A stretch of DNA of 5,052 nucleotides from Pseudaestuariivita sp. (GTDB lineage Bacteria; Pseudomonadota; Alphaproteobacteria; Rhodobacterales; Rhodobacteraceae): positions 1 to 5,052 of the forward strand of contig JAHDCH010000218.1 of NCBI GenBank assembly GCA_020629995.1, read 5' to 3'. The position numbers and the translations under genes are program-made. The notes beneath the pieces were generated by a model, which saw only the letters and a list, made by a program, of their open reading frames with translations, made no database searches and was not told where the DNA came from. The first letter of the stretch is position 1. Each line of letters starts with the position of its first letter. Below are positions 1-5,052 of the stretch, one piece after another.

Positions 1-1
1 G

Positions 2-202
2 GATGACCTGTTGCTCATCACTGCCGATCATGGCAACGACCCGACCTGGGCGGGCACCGATCACACGCGCGAACGGGTGCCGGTGCTGGCCCCCGGCCCG
101 GCGCGGGCGATCGGCCAGGTCGCCTTTGCCGACATCGGCGCCAGCGTTGCGCATCATCTGGGCGTGCCGAACCCCGGACCAGGAAAGAGCTTTTTGTCAT
201 GA
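2..202 (+). CDS. deoB: Phosphopentomutase, C-terminal part (5' end outside window)
   Basis: This is the last 66 residues of a protein that begins upstream of the window; the reading frame is open from base 2 to the TGA at 200-202. Phosphopentomutase interconverts (deoxy)ribose 1-phosphate and 5-phosphate in the cytoplasm, linking nucleoside phosphorolysis to the pentose pathways. What is visible is the family's metal-binding C-terminal segment: [11 protein letters not shown], then [12 protein letters not shown], then [12 protein letters not shown] and the short end GKSFLS. In this alkaline-phosphatase-like superfamily the Asp-His of TADHGND and the His of GTDHTRE are manganese ligands. The stop overlaps the start of the adenosine deaminase gene by four bases (ATGA), which suggests one transcript and coupled translation. 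The call is firm although only about one sixth of a typical 390-410 residue protein is present. Confidence 0.93.
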   Translation, partial: DDLLLITADHGNDPTWAGTDHTRERVPVLAPGPARAIGQVAFADIGASVAHHLGVPNPGPGKSFLS

Positions 203-1224
203 CCCGAGATCCCGAAGCCCCCCTGAGCGAAGAGGACATCGCAGCGGCAATGGACCTGCCCAAGGTCGAGCTGCACATGCATCTTGAAGGGGCCGCGCCG
301 CCTGCGTTCATCCGCGGGCTGGCGAAGGAAAAGAACATTGATATCAGCGGGATCTTCAGGCCGGACGGAGGCTATGCCTATCGCGATTTCGAGCATTTCC
401 TGAGCGTCTACGAGGCCGCCTGCACGGTGCTGACCGGGCCCGAGGAATTCCGCCGTCTGGTGCAGGCCGTGCTGGAGCAGAGCGCGGAAAACGGCGTTGT
501 CTACACCGAGACATTCCTGTCGCCCGATTTCTGCGGAGGCTGCGATCTGGGCGCGTGGCGCGAATACCTTGCCGCCATGCAGGAGGCTGCCGCAGAGGCC
601 GAGGCGCAGAACGGCATCACCCTGCGCGGCATCGTCACCTGCATCCGCCATTTCGGCCCCGAGCAGGCCAAGCTGGCCGCACGCTGCGCCGCCGAGACGG
701 CGGGCGACTGGATCGTCGGCTTTGGCATGGGCGGGGCCGAGAACGCAGGCGAGCAAAAGGACTTTGCCTGGGCCTTTGACGCCGCAAGGGAGGCGGGGCT
801 GAAGCTGACCACCCACGCGGGCGAATGGCGCGGCCCCGAAGAGGTGCGCGCCGCGCTGCAAGATCTGCGCGTCGAACGGGTGGGCCACGGGGTGCGCGCG
901 GCCGAAGACCCGGCGCTGGTCGAAGAGATCGCCGAGCGCGGCGTGACGCTGGAATGCTGCCCGGGGTCGAACGTGTTTCTGGGGGTCTATGACCGGCTGG
1001 AGGATCACCCGATCGACCGGCTGCGAAAGGCGGGCGCGCGCGTCACGGTGTCCACGGACGATCCGCCGTTCTTTCACACCACGATGCGCCGCGAATACCG
1101 CGACCTGGCGCAGACCTTTGGCTGGGACGCAGACACCCTGCGCGAGGTAAACCAGACGGCGCTGGACGCCGCCTTTTGCGACCCCGATACCCGAGCCCGC
1201 ATTGCCAAGCTGTTGGAGGCCTGA
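199..1224 (+). CDS. add: Adenosine deaminase
   Basis: A cytoplasmic zinc enzyme of 341 residues, close to the usual family size, that hydrolyses adenosine or deoxyadenosine to inosine or deoxyinosine plus ammonia. The active-site motifs appear in the family order. [10 protein letters not shown] supplies zinc ligands H26 and H28, and TTHAGE supplies zinc ligand H206 and catalytic E209. ERVGHG supplies H230, and VSTDDPPFF supplies zinc ligand D287 and substrate-contacting D288. The start at 199 is preferred because it overlaps the deoB stop (ATGA) and has an AGGAAAG Shine-Dalgarno-like stretch at 181-187. An internal ATG at 250 would also keep the whole catalytic domain but has a poorly placed ribosome site. 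Adenosine and adenine deaminases share this fold, so exact specificity is inferred; the deoB and upp neighbours favour nucleoside salvage. The stop directly abuts the upp start. Confidence 0.9.
   Translation: MTRDPEAPLSEEDIAAAMDLPKVELHMHLEGAAPPAFIRGLAKEKNIDISGIFRPDGGYAYRDFEHFLSVYEAACTVLTGPEEFRRLVQAVLEQSAENGVVYTETFLSPDFCGGCDLGAWREYLAAMQEAAAEAEAQNGITLRGIVTCIRHFGPEQAKLAARCAAETAGDWIVGFGMGGAENAGEQKDFAWAFDAAREAGLKLTTHAGEWRGPEEVRAALQDLRVERVGHGVRAAEDPALVEEIAERGVTLECCPGSNVFLGVYDRLEDHPIDRLRKAGARVTVSTDDPPFFHTTMRREYRDLAQTFGWDADTLREVNQTALDAAFCDPDTRARIAKLLEA
1215..1219 (+). promoter_or_regulatory. Ribosome binding site of upp inside the end of add
   Basis: GGAGG lies five bases before the upp ATG at 1225 and within the last codons of add. 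With the TGAATG junction it fixes the upp start and fits translational coupling from add. Confidence 0.7.
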
Positions 1225-1857
1225 ATGACCGAACACCTGACCATCGTCGATCACCCGCTGATCCAGCACAAGCTGACCCTGATGCGAGAAGTCGACACGC
1301 CCACGGCCGTGTTCCGCCAGTGCCTGAGAGAGATCAGCCAGTTGCTGGCCTACGAGATCACCCGCAACCTGGCGATGACCACCCGGCGCATCCAGACCCC
1401 GCTGCAGGAGATGGACGCCCCGGAGCTGGCTGGCAAAAAGCTGGCTCTGGTGTCGATCCTGCGCGCGGGCAACGGCCTGCTTGACGGGATGCTGGATCTG
1501 GTGCCGTCGGCGCGGGTGGGTTTCGTGGGCCTGTACCGGGACGAAGAGACGCTGGAGCCGGTCGAGTATTACTTCAAGGTGCCCGAAGCGCTGGAGGACC
1601 GGTTGGTGATCGCGGTGGACCCGATGCTGGCCACAGGCAATTCCAGCGCCGCCGCCATAGACAAGCTGAAGGAAGCCGGGGCACGCAACATCCGCTTTAT
1701 GTGCCTGCTGGCCGCGCCCGAGGGCGTTGCCCGGATGAAAGAGGCACATCCCGATGTGCCGATCGTGACCGCGGCGCTGGACAGCCACCTGAACGAGATG
1801 GGCTATATCGTTCCGGGGCTGGGTGATGCGGGTGATCGGATGTTTGGCACTAAATAA
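1225..1857 (+). CDS. upp: Uracil phosphoribosyltransferase
   Basis: A cytoplasmic salvage enzyme of 210 residues, the usual length, that joins uracil and PRPP to give UMP and pyrophosphate. The visible signatures run from end to end. The N-terminal [14 protein letters not shown] block is followed by [12 protein letters not shown] (79-90). The PRPP-binding loop is [13 protein letters not shown] (131-143). The C-terminal uracil-binding segment [17 protein letters not shown] (194-210) closely resembles the Escherichia coli enzyme from memory. The start codon immediately follows the add stop and has a good Shine-Dalgarno, so it is the third visible gene of the deoB-add-upp salvage operon. It is probably the last gene: an 81-base gap and a separate, unrelated gene follow. 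Nothing is odd in composition or length. Confidence 0.96.
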   Translation: MTEHLTIVDHPLIQHKLTLMREVDTPTAVFRQCLREISQLLAYEITRNLAMTTRRIQTPLQEMDAPELAGKKLALVSILRAGNGLLDGMLDLVPSARVGFVGLYRDEETLEPVEYYFKVPEALEDRLVIAVDPMLATGNSSAAAIDKLKEAGARNIRFMCLLAAPEGVARMKEAHPDVPIVTAALDSHLNEMGYIVPGLGDAGDRMFGTK

Positions 1858-1888
1858 GCCTTTTCAAGCGCCTGCGGGCGTTGCCTTA
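1855..1888. repeat. Imperfect palindrome after upp, possible weak terminator
   Basis: An outer stem TAAG (1855-1858, starting at the upp stop) can pair with CTTA (1885-1888). An inner stem, AA plus CGCC with one bulged G (1866-1872), can pair with GGCGTT (1877-1882) around a four-base TGCG loop. No T-tract follows, so it is not a standard intrinsic terminator. It could be a pause or RNA-processing hairpin at the end of the salvage operon, or chance in GC-rich DNA. Confidence 0.25.
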
Positions 1889-1926
1889 CGCGCGGAATCG
1901 TTGCATCCTTGGCCCCAAGAAAGCCT

Positions 1927-1933
1927 GGGGAGG
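1927..1933 (+). promoter_or_regulatory. Ribosome binding site deciding the SPOR protein start
   Basis: GGGGAGG sits five bases before the ATG at 1939. It decides between that ATG and an in-frame TTG at 1909, which would add ten charged residues in front of the signal peptide and has no comparable ribosome site. Confidence 0.75.
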
Positions 1934-1938
1934 CCGAT

Positions 1939-3312
1939 ATGTTTCATGGGTTCAAGGGTGTCGCGCTTGGCGCGGCGCTGCTGGCGGCAGGTGCCGCGCA
2001 CGCGCAATCGCTGAAAAACGCGGATCAGCCGGCCGAGTTTCCGCCGGCGTCCTATACCGCCAAGCAATACGTGGACAGCAAAGGCTGTGTCTATGTGCGC
2101 GCCGGGATCGACGGCAACACCACATGGGTGCCGCGTGTCAGCCGCGCCCGGACCCAGATTTGCGGCCAGACACCATCGCTTGCGCCCGAGACGCGCGTCG
2201 CGGCGGCCCCCGCCCCCGCGCCCGAGGCCCCGGTGATCGAGATCACGCCCGAACCCACGGTGCCCGTGGTCGCCCCCGCGGCCAAACCCAAGCCAAAGCC
2301 GGCCCCGCGCGTCGTGGCCAAGCCGAAGCCGGCGCCGAAACCGGCGCCCAAGGTCATCGCCCGCGCGCCCAAGGTCGTGCATCAGCCCGTGATCCAGGCG
2401 CCTGCCGTCGCACCGGGCTGCGGCGCATCGGCCCTGTCGCAGCAATACCTGACCCATTCCAAGCGCGCCGTGCGCTGCGGCCCGCAGGCCGGAGGCCACG
2501 GAGCCGCGGCAATCGCGGGCGCCAGCGGAGGCGCAACGCTGAGCTATGGCACGGCGCAGCCGCAGGTCGTGCAGGGCGGCCAGCCCGGCATCCGCGCCAA
2601 GCGCCACGCCCAGGCACTGGGCCTTGCCCCCACCGCCACGGCCAACCCCCACGCGCTGGTGGTGCCCAAGCACGTCTACAAGCAGAACGTCGAAGAACAG
2701 CAGCACACGCTGCACGTCCCCAAGGGCTATCGCCCCGCATGGGAAGACGACCGCCTGAACCCGCGCCGGGCCTATGGCACGCTGGCGGGCAAGCAGCAGA
2801 TGGATCTGGTCTGGACCCGCACCGTGCCGCGCCGCCTGATCGACGCCAAGACGGGCCGCGACGTGACCGCCGAGCTGCCCTGGCTGTTCTATCCTTTCAC
2901 CTCGAAGGCGCAGCTGGATGCCGCACGTCTGGCGATGGCGCAGGGCAAGCAGGTCAAGGTCAAGGTGCGGCACGCAAACACGGCGCATGTCTCGACCAAG
3001 TCGGTGCAGCCCAAGGCGCCCAAGGTCGTGCGCAAGGCGCAGACCACCGTGCGCGCCACGCCGCAAAAGCCCGCAGCCGCAGCCAGCCACCGCTTTGTGC
3101 AGGTCGGCACCTATGGCAACCCGCAGAACGCCCGCAACGCGATCCGCAAGCTGCAGCAGATGGGCCTGCCGGTGAAGATCGGCAAGGTGACCCGCAAGGG
3201 CCGCCCGCTTGAGATCGTGCTGGCCGGGCCTTTCCGCAGCCAGGCGAACCTGCAACGCGCCATGAGCGCCGCGCGCCGCGCGGGCTTTGGCGACGCGATC
3301 TACCGCAAATAA
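1939..3312 (+). CDS. Secreted SPOR-domain protein (peptidoglycan-binding)
   Basis: A predicted exported protein of 457 residues. Residues 1-22 form a signal peptide: a short Lys-containing start, a Gly/Ala/Leu core, and a cleavage site after AHA before Gln23. Residues about 31-76 form a block with PAEFPPASY, KQYVDSKGCVYVRAG and TTWVPR that I recall from Rhodobacterales SPOR proteins. Residues about 89-160 are a low-complexity Lys/Pro/Ala linker. A second block (about 240-310) contains VPKGYRPAWEDDRLN and VPRRLID. Residues about 384-457 match a SPOR domain: RFVQVGTYGNPQNA, then GLPVKIG, then LEIVLAGPF. SPOR domains bind peptidoglycan lacking stem peptides, typically at division sites, so a periplasmic cell-wall role is inferred. 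Four cysteines (50, 75, 161, 180) could form disulfides after export. The gene stands alone between the salvage operon and a convergent phosphatase gene. Its exact function is unknown. Confidence 0.85.
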   Translation: MFHGFKGVALGAALLAAGAAHAQSLKNADQPAEFPPASYTAKQYVDSKGCVYVRAGIDGNTTWVPRVSRARTQICGQTPSLAPETRVAAAPAPAPEAPVIEITPEPTVPVVAPAAKPKPKPAPRVVAKPKPAPKPAPKVIARAPKVVHQPVIQAPAVAPGCGASALSQQYLTHSKRAVRCGPQAGGHGAAAIAGASGGATLSYGTAQPQVVQGGQPGIRAKRHAQALGLAPTATANPHALVVPKHVYKQNVEEQQHTLHVPKGYRPAWEDDRLNPRRAYGTLAGKQQMDLVWTRTVPRRLIDAKTGRDVTAELPWLFYPFTSKAQLDAARLAMAQGKQVKVKVRHANTAHVSTKSVQPKAPKVVRKAQTTVRATPQKPAAAASHRFVQVGTYGNPQNARNAIRKLQQMGLPVKIGKVTRKGRPLEIVLAGPFRSQANLQRAMSAARRAGFGDAIYRK

Positions 3313-3322
3313 GCGCGGATCC

Positions 3323-3763
3323 TCAGCCCAGCTCGGCCGCCCACGCGGCGGCCGCGCGCTGAATCAGGCGCAGCGCCCCGTCAAAGTCGCGGGTGTAATA
3401 GGGATCGGGCACGGCGATGCCGGTGTCGGGCGCGGGCAAAGGATCGGTCATCAAAGCCAGCCGCGCATGGCCGGTGCCGGGGTCCAGCGCCTGCAGATCG
3501 GCGAGGTTGTCTGCATCCATGGCAAGGATCAGGTCAAAGCGCCCGAAATCCGCCACTGACACCTGCCGCGCGCGCAGGCCCGACAGGTCCAGCCCGGCGG
3601 CACGGGCCGCCTCTTGCATCGGGCCATAAGGCGGTTTGCCAATGTGCCAGCCACCGGTGCCCGCGCTGTCGAGCGTGACACTGTCCGGCAGGGCGGCACG
3701 CAAGGCGGCCTCGGCGGTCGGAGAGCGGCAGATATTGCCCAGGCAGACGGTCAGGATGCGCAT
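3323..3763 (-). CDS. Low-molecular-weight protein-tyrosine phosphatase
   Basis: A cytoplasmic phosphatase of 146 residues, within the usual 140-160 for this family. It hydrolyses phosphotyrosine on proteins, or in some relatives other phospho-substrates. The P-loop is CLGNICRS at the N-terminus, with nucleophile C7 and R13 of the CX5R motif plus the typical SPTAEA continuation. The general acid is D120 in DPYYTRDF, followed by the C-terminal helix. The segment SAGTGGWHIG is also characteristic. The chosen start is the ATG at 3763; an in-frame ATG four codons upstream (3775) is equally possible and neither has a clear Shine-Dalgarno. A longer upstream extension would overlap the divergent sirtuin gene and is unlikely. 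The stop is ten bases from that of the convergent SPOR gene. With no polysaccharide-export or arsenate genes nearby, a general signalling role is the safest reading. Confidence 0.9.
   Translation of the reverse strand: MRILTVCLGNICRSPTAEAALRAALPDSVTLDSAGTGGWHIGKPPYGPMQEAARAAGLDLSGLRARQVSVADFGRFDLILAMDADNLADLQALDPGTGHARLALMTDPLPAPDTGIAVPDPYYTRDFDGALRLIQRAAAAWAAELG
3331..3357. repeat. GC-rich hairpin at the SPOR/phosphatase convergent junction
   Basis: CGGCCGCC (3334-3341) and GGCGGCCG (3347-3354) form a perfect eight-base-pair stem around the five-base loop CACGC. GC/GC pairs at 3331-3332 and 3356-3357 extend it across one mismatch. It begins 19 bases after the SPOR stop and lies within the last codons of the opposing phosphatase gene (an Ala-rich end). 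There is no T-tract. It could stop or stabilise the SPOR transcript, but Ala-rich coding in GC-rich DNA gives such repeats easily. Confidence 0.35.
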
Positions 3764-3778
3764 GGGCCGGAACATGAC

Positions 3779-3785
3779 AAGGGAG
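3779..3785 (+). promoter_or_regulatory. Ribosome binding site of the sirtuin gene
   Basis: AAGGGAG lies eight bases before the ATG at 3794. It supports the short start, at which the protein begins directly with the Rossmann-fold strand RIVVLTGAG. It falls between the divergent phosphatase and sirtuin starts. Confidence 0.65.
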
Positions 3786-3793
3786 ACGCGAGG

Positions 3794-4483
3794 ATGCAAC
3801 GGATCGTGGTGCTGACAGGGGCCGGAGTGTCGGCGGAAAGCGGATTGTCGACCTTTCGCGGGGGCGGAGGCCTGTGGGACAATCACCGGGTCGAGGATGT
3901 GGCCACGCCCGAAGCCTTTGCCCGAGACCCGGACCTGGTTCAGAGGTTCTACAACGAGCGCCGCGCCAAGGCCCGCGAGGTGCAACCCAACGCCGCGCAT
4001 ACCGCACTGGCACAGCTGGCGCGCGCCGATGGCGTGCATCTGACACTGGTGACGCAGAACGTGGATGGCCTGCACGAAGCGGCAGGCTCGCCCCGGGTGA
4101 TCCACATGCACGGAGCGCTGGACGGGGCGCTGTGCGCAGCCTGCGACCACCGCTGGCCCGCGCCGCTGGTGATTGACGGCTCAACGCCCTGCCCTGCCTG
4201 CGGCGCAAAGGCCGCGAGGCCCGACATCGTGTGGTTCGGAGAGGTGCCCTACCACATGGACGAAATCGCCGAGGCGCTGGGACAGGCCGACATCTTTGCC
4301 GCGATAGGCACCTCGGGGCGGGTGTACCCCGCGGCCGGGTTTGTCGATTACGCCAGCGCGCAGGGCGCGACCTGCATCGAGTTCAACCTTGATGCGTCCG
4401 AGGTCGCCCAAAGCTTTGACGACCACCGCATCGGCCCCGCGACCCAGACGGTGCCCGCCTGGATCGCAGAGGTGACGGGCTAG
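3794..4483 (+). CDS. cobB: NAD-dependent protein deacylase, sirtuin (CobB-like, desuccinylase type)
   Basis: A cytoplasmic sirtuin of 229 residues that uses NAD+ to remove acyl groups from protein lysines, giving nicotinamide and O-acyl-ADP-ribose. The motifs run in family order. The NAD-binding start is LTGAGVSAESGLSTFRGGGG (8-26 region), and TQNVDGLH (87-94) follows. The catalytic His is H106 in HMHG. A CAAC...CPAC zinc finger uses C114, C117, C133 and C136. PDIVWFGE (143-150) and GTSGRVYPAAG (172-182) complete the fold. Y53 and R56 in YNERR match the Tyr-x-x-Arg pair that binds the acyl carboxylate in SIRT5 and E. coli CobB, so desuccinylase or demalonylase activity is inferred. A start 60 codons upstream was rejected because it lacks homology and would run through the phosphatase gene. 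The gene is divergent from the phosphatase and convergent with the copper chaperone gene, three bases away. Confidence 0.92.
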   Translation: MQRIVVLTGAGVSAESGLSTFRGGGGLWDNHRVEDVATPEAFARDPDLVQRFYNERRAKAREVQPNAAHTALAQLARADGVHLTLVTQNVDGLHEAAGSPRVIHMHGALDGALCAACDHRWPAPLVIDGSTPCPACGAKAARPDIVWFGEVPYHMDEIAEALGQADIFAAIGTSGRVYPAAGFVDYASAQGATCIEFNLDASEVAQSFDDHRIGPATQTVPAWIAEVTG

Positions 4484-4489
4484 CCGTCA
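4473..4489. repeat. Inverted repeat spanning both convergent stop codons
   Basis: TGACGG (4473-4478) and CCGTCA (4484-4489) are perfect reverse complements around the five-base centre GCTAG. The centre holds the sirtuin TAG stop, and the right arm ends with the TGA stop of the opposing copper chaperone gene. Being symmetric, it would form a hairpin in both transcripts, but no T-tract follows on either side. It may be a weak two-way end signal or chance. Confidence 0.3.
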
Positions 4490-5052
4490 GTCGTGGGAAT
4501 GGCCGTGGTCATCGCCATGGCTGTGGCCATGTCCGTGCTCCTGGCCGTGCGCGTGGGTCTTGCCGGTGCCGGCGGTGTCCTCGTGCAGGTCCTTGGCGTC
4601 GTGCATGGCGCGGCCATGTTCATTGCGCGTCAGATCGCCCAGCACCACAAAGGTCACGTCACCCGCCTGTTCAAAGGTCAGGGTCAGCGTCACGGGCGCG
4701 CCCTGGATGATCGAGGTGGTGAGGCCCATCATCATCACATGGTTTCCGCCACGCGCCAGTTTCAGGGTGCCGCCAGCGGGGATGGCAAAGCCTTCGGTGA
4801 CCTCGCGCATGCGCATGACGCCGGCTGCGTCCTCGCTGTGGGTGTGCAGCTCGGTCCGGGCGGCCACGTTCGAGGCGGCGGCGATCAGGCGGTCATCGGT
4901 GGTGCCGGTGTTTTCGATCACCAGAAAGGCTGCCCCGGCCTTGGCGTTGGGGGTCGAGGCGCGGGCATAGCCGTCCAATATCCGCAATCCGGTATCTGTC
5001 ACCGCGACGACATGGGGGGCGGCCATGGCGGAGGTGTCTTTGGCGGCGGGGT
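4487..5052 (-). CDS. PCu(A)C-type periplasmic copper chaperone with His-rich tail (N-terminus outside window)
   Basis: The frame is open past the window edge, so the N-terminus is missing. An ATG at 5026 would give 179 residues but no signal peptide. The in-frame residues before it (PAAKDTSA, then MAAPHV) look like the end of a signal peptide, so the true start is probably outside. Numbering from that Met, the PCu(A)C domain covers about 5-133: GLRILDGYARAS, GAAFLVIENTG, then candidate Cu(I) ligands H61, H63, M71 and M73. After IPAGGTLKL come H96 and M98-M100 in NHVMMMGL. Family members carry copper in the periplasm, often to cytochrome c oxidase. From about residue 137 the protein has a 43-residue tail with twelve histidines, nine of them in the last 22 residues (repeats such as HGHGHSHG), which probably binds metal. 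The tail is beyond the minimal domain. The partner genes are not in view. Confidence 0.87.
   Translation of the reverse strand, partial: PAAKDTSAMAAPHVVAVTDTGLRILDGYARASTPNAKAGAAFLVIENTGTTDDRLIAAASNVAARTELHTHSEDAAGVMRMREVTEGFAIPAGGTLKLARGGNHVMMMGLTTSIIQGAPVTLTLTFEQAGDVTFVVLGDLTRNEHGRAMHDAKDLHEDTAGTGKTHAHGQEHGHGHSHGDDHGHSHD

Noticed and set aside
154..1788. A 544-codon open frame on the - strand across add and upp
   Set aside because: It lies antisense to two clearly recognised enzymes and has no recognisable motifs. GC-rich codon usage routinely produces such open antisense frames.
1881..1909. Possible promoter boxes TTGCCT and CATCCT with a 17-base spacer before the SPOR gene
   Set aside because: The -10 candidate matches the consensus at only three of six positions, which is expected by chance in a gap this size.
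2275..2380. Tandem-like DNA repeats in the Lys/Pro/Ala linker
   Set aside because: The repeats follow the KPKPAP protein pattern with varied codons and irregular spacing, so they are low-complexity coding sequence rather than a DNA repeat element.
1864..3255. Long open frames on the - strand (463 codons) and in a second + frame (443 codons, 1881-3212) across the SPOR gene
   Set aside because: Both are Arg/Gly/His-rich low-complexity shadows. The frame at 1939-3312 has a signal peptide, a good ribosome site and a recognisable SPOR domain.
3614..3793. A 60-residue N-terminal extension of the sirtuin
   Set aside because: It would run antisense through the phosphatase catalytic loop, has no sirtuin homology, and a good ribosome site precedes the ATG at 3794.
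3764..4150. A long N-terminal extension of the phosphatase on the - strand
   Set aside because: It is the antisense of the sirtuin gene. The family begins a few residues before the CX5R loop, matching the ATG at 3763 or 3775.
4560..4970. A 136-codon open frame on the + strand opposite the copper chaperone
   Set aside because: It is the antisense shadow of a well-supported PCu(A)C domain, with no ribosome site or recognisable motif.

Overview
The window is dense, GC-rich bacterial chromosome with six protein-coding genes and very short gaps. GC is high throughout, third codon positions are mostly G or C, and intergenic space is under 100 bases. The nearest match I recall is an alphaproteobacterium of the Rhodobacterales (Roseobacter/Paracoccaceae type). 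The main reasons are the secreted SPOR protein with the N-terminal 'FPP-SY...KQYVDS.GC' block and the gene order phosphopentomutase - adenosine deaminase - uracil phosphoribosyltransferase. The taxonomic call is from memory of protein families, not from a search.

Bases 1-1857 are the 3' part of a nucleoside and nucleobase salvage operon on the + strand. It holds the end of phosphopentomutase (deoB, cut by the window edge), adenosine deaminase (add) and uracil phosphoribosyltransferase (upp). deoB and add overlap by four bases (ATGA), and add and upp abut (TGAATG), so translation is probably coupled. Add turns adenosine or deoxyadenosine into inosine or deoxyinosine. DeoB moves the phosphate on the pentose released by nucleoside phosphorolysis from C1 to C5. 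Upp recaptures uracil as UMP.

Bases 1858-3312 hold an 81-base gap with an imperfect palindrome, then a secreted protein of 457 residues. It has a signal peptide, a Cys-containing N-terminal block, a long Lys/Pro/Ala linker and a C-terminal SPOR (peptidoglycan-binding) domain. It is likely an envelope or division-related protein.

Bases 3323-4483 hold a divergent pair whose starts are only about 18-30 bases apart. On the - strand is a low-molecular-weight protein-tyrosine phosphatase. On the + strand is a sirtuin NAD-dependent deacylase carrying the Tyr-x-x-Arg pair typical of desuccinylases. Both remove post-translational modifications, but a shared pathway is not shown.

Bases 4487-5052 (- strand) hold a PCu(A)C-type periplasmic copper chaperone with an unusual His-rich C-terminal tail. 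Its start, and most of any signal peptide, lie outside the window.

Both convergent junctions (SPOR/phosphatase and sirtuin/copper chaperone) have tiny gaps and carry GC-rich inverted repeats without T-tracts. I see no RNA genes, insertion sequences, CRISPR arrays, attachment sites or signs of recent transfer. This looks like ordinary core chromosome. The points most worth a second look are the His tail, the sirtuin/phosphatase head-to-head arrangement and the junction hairpins.
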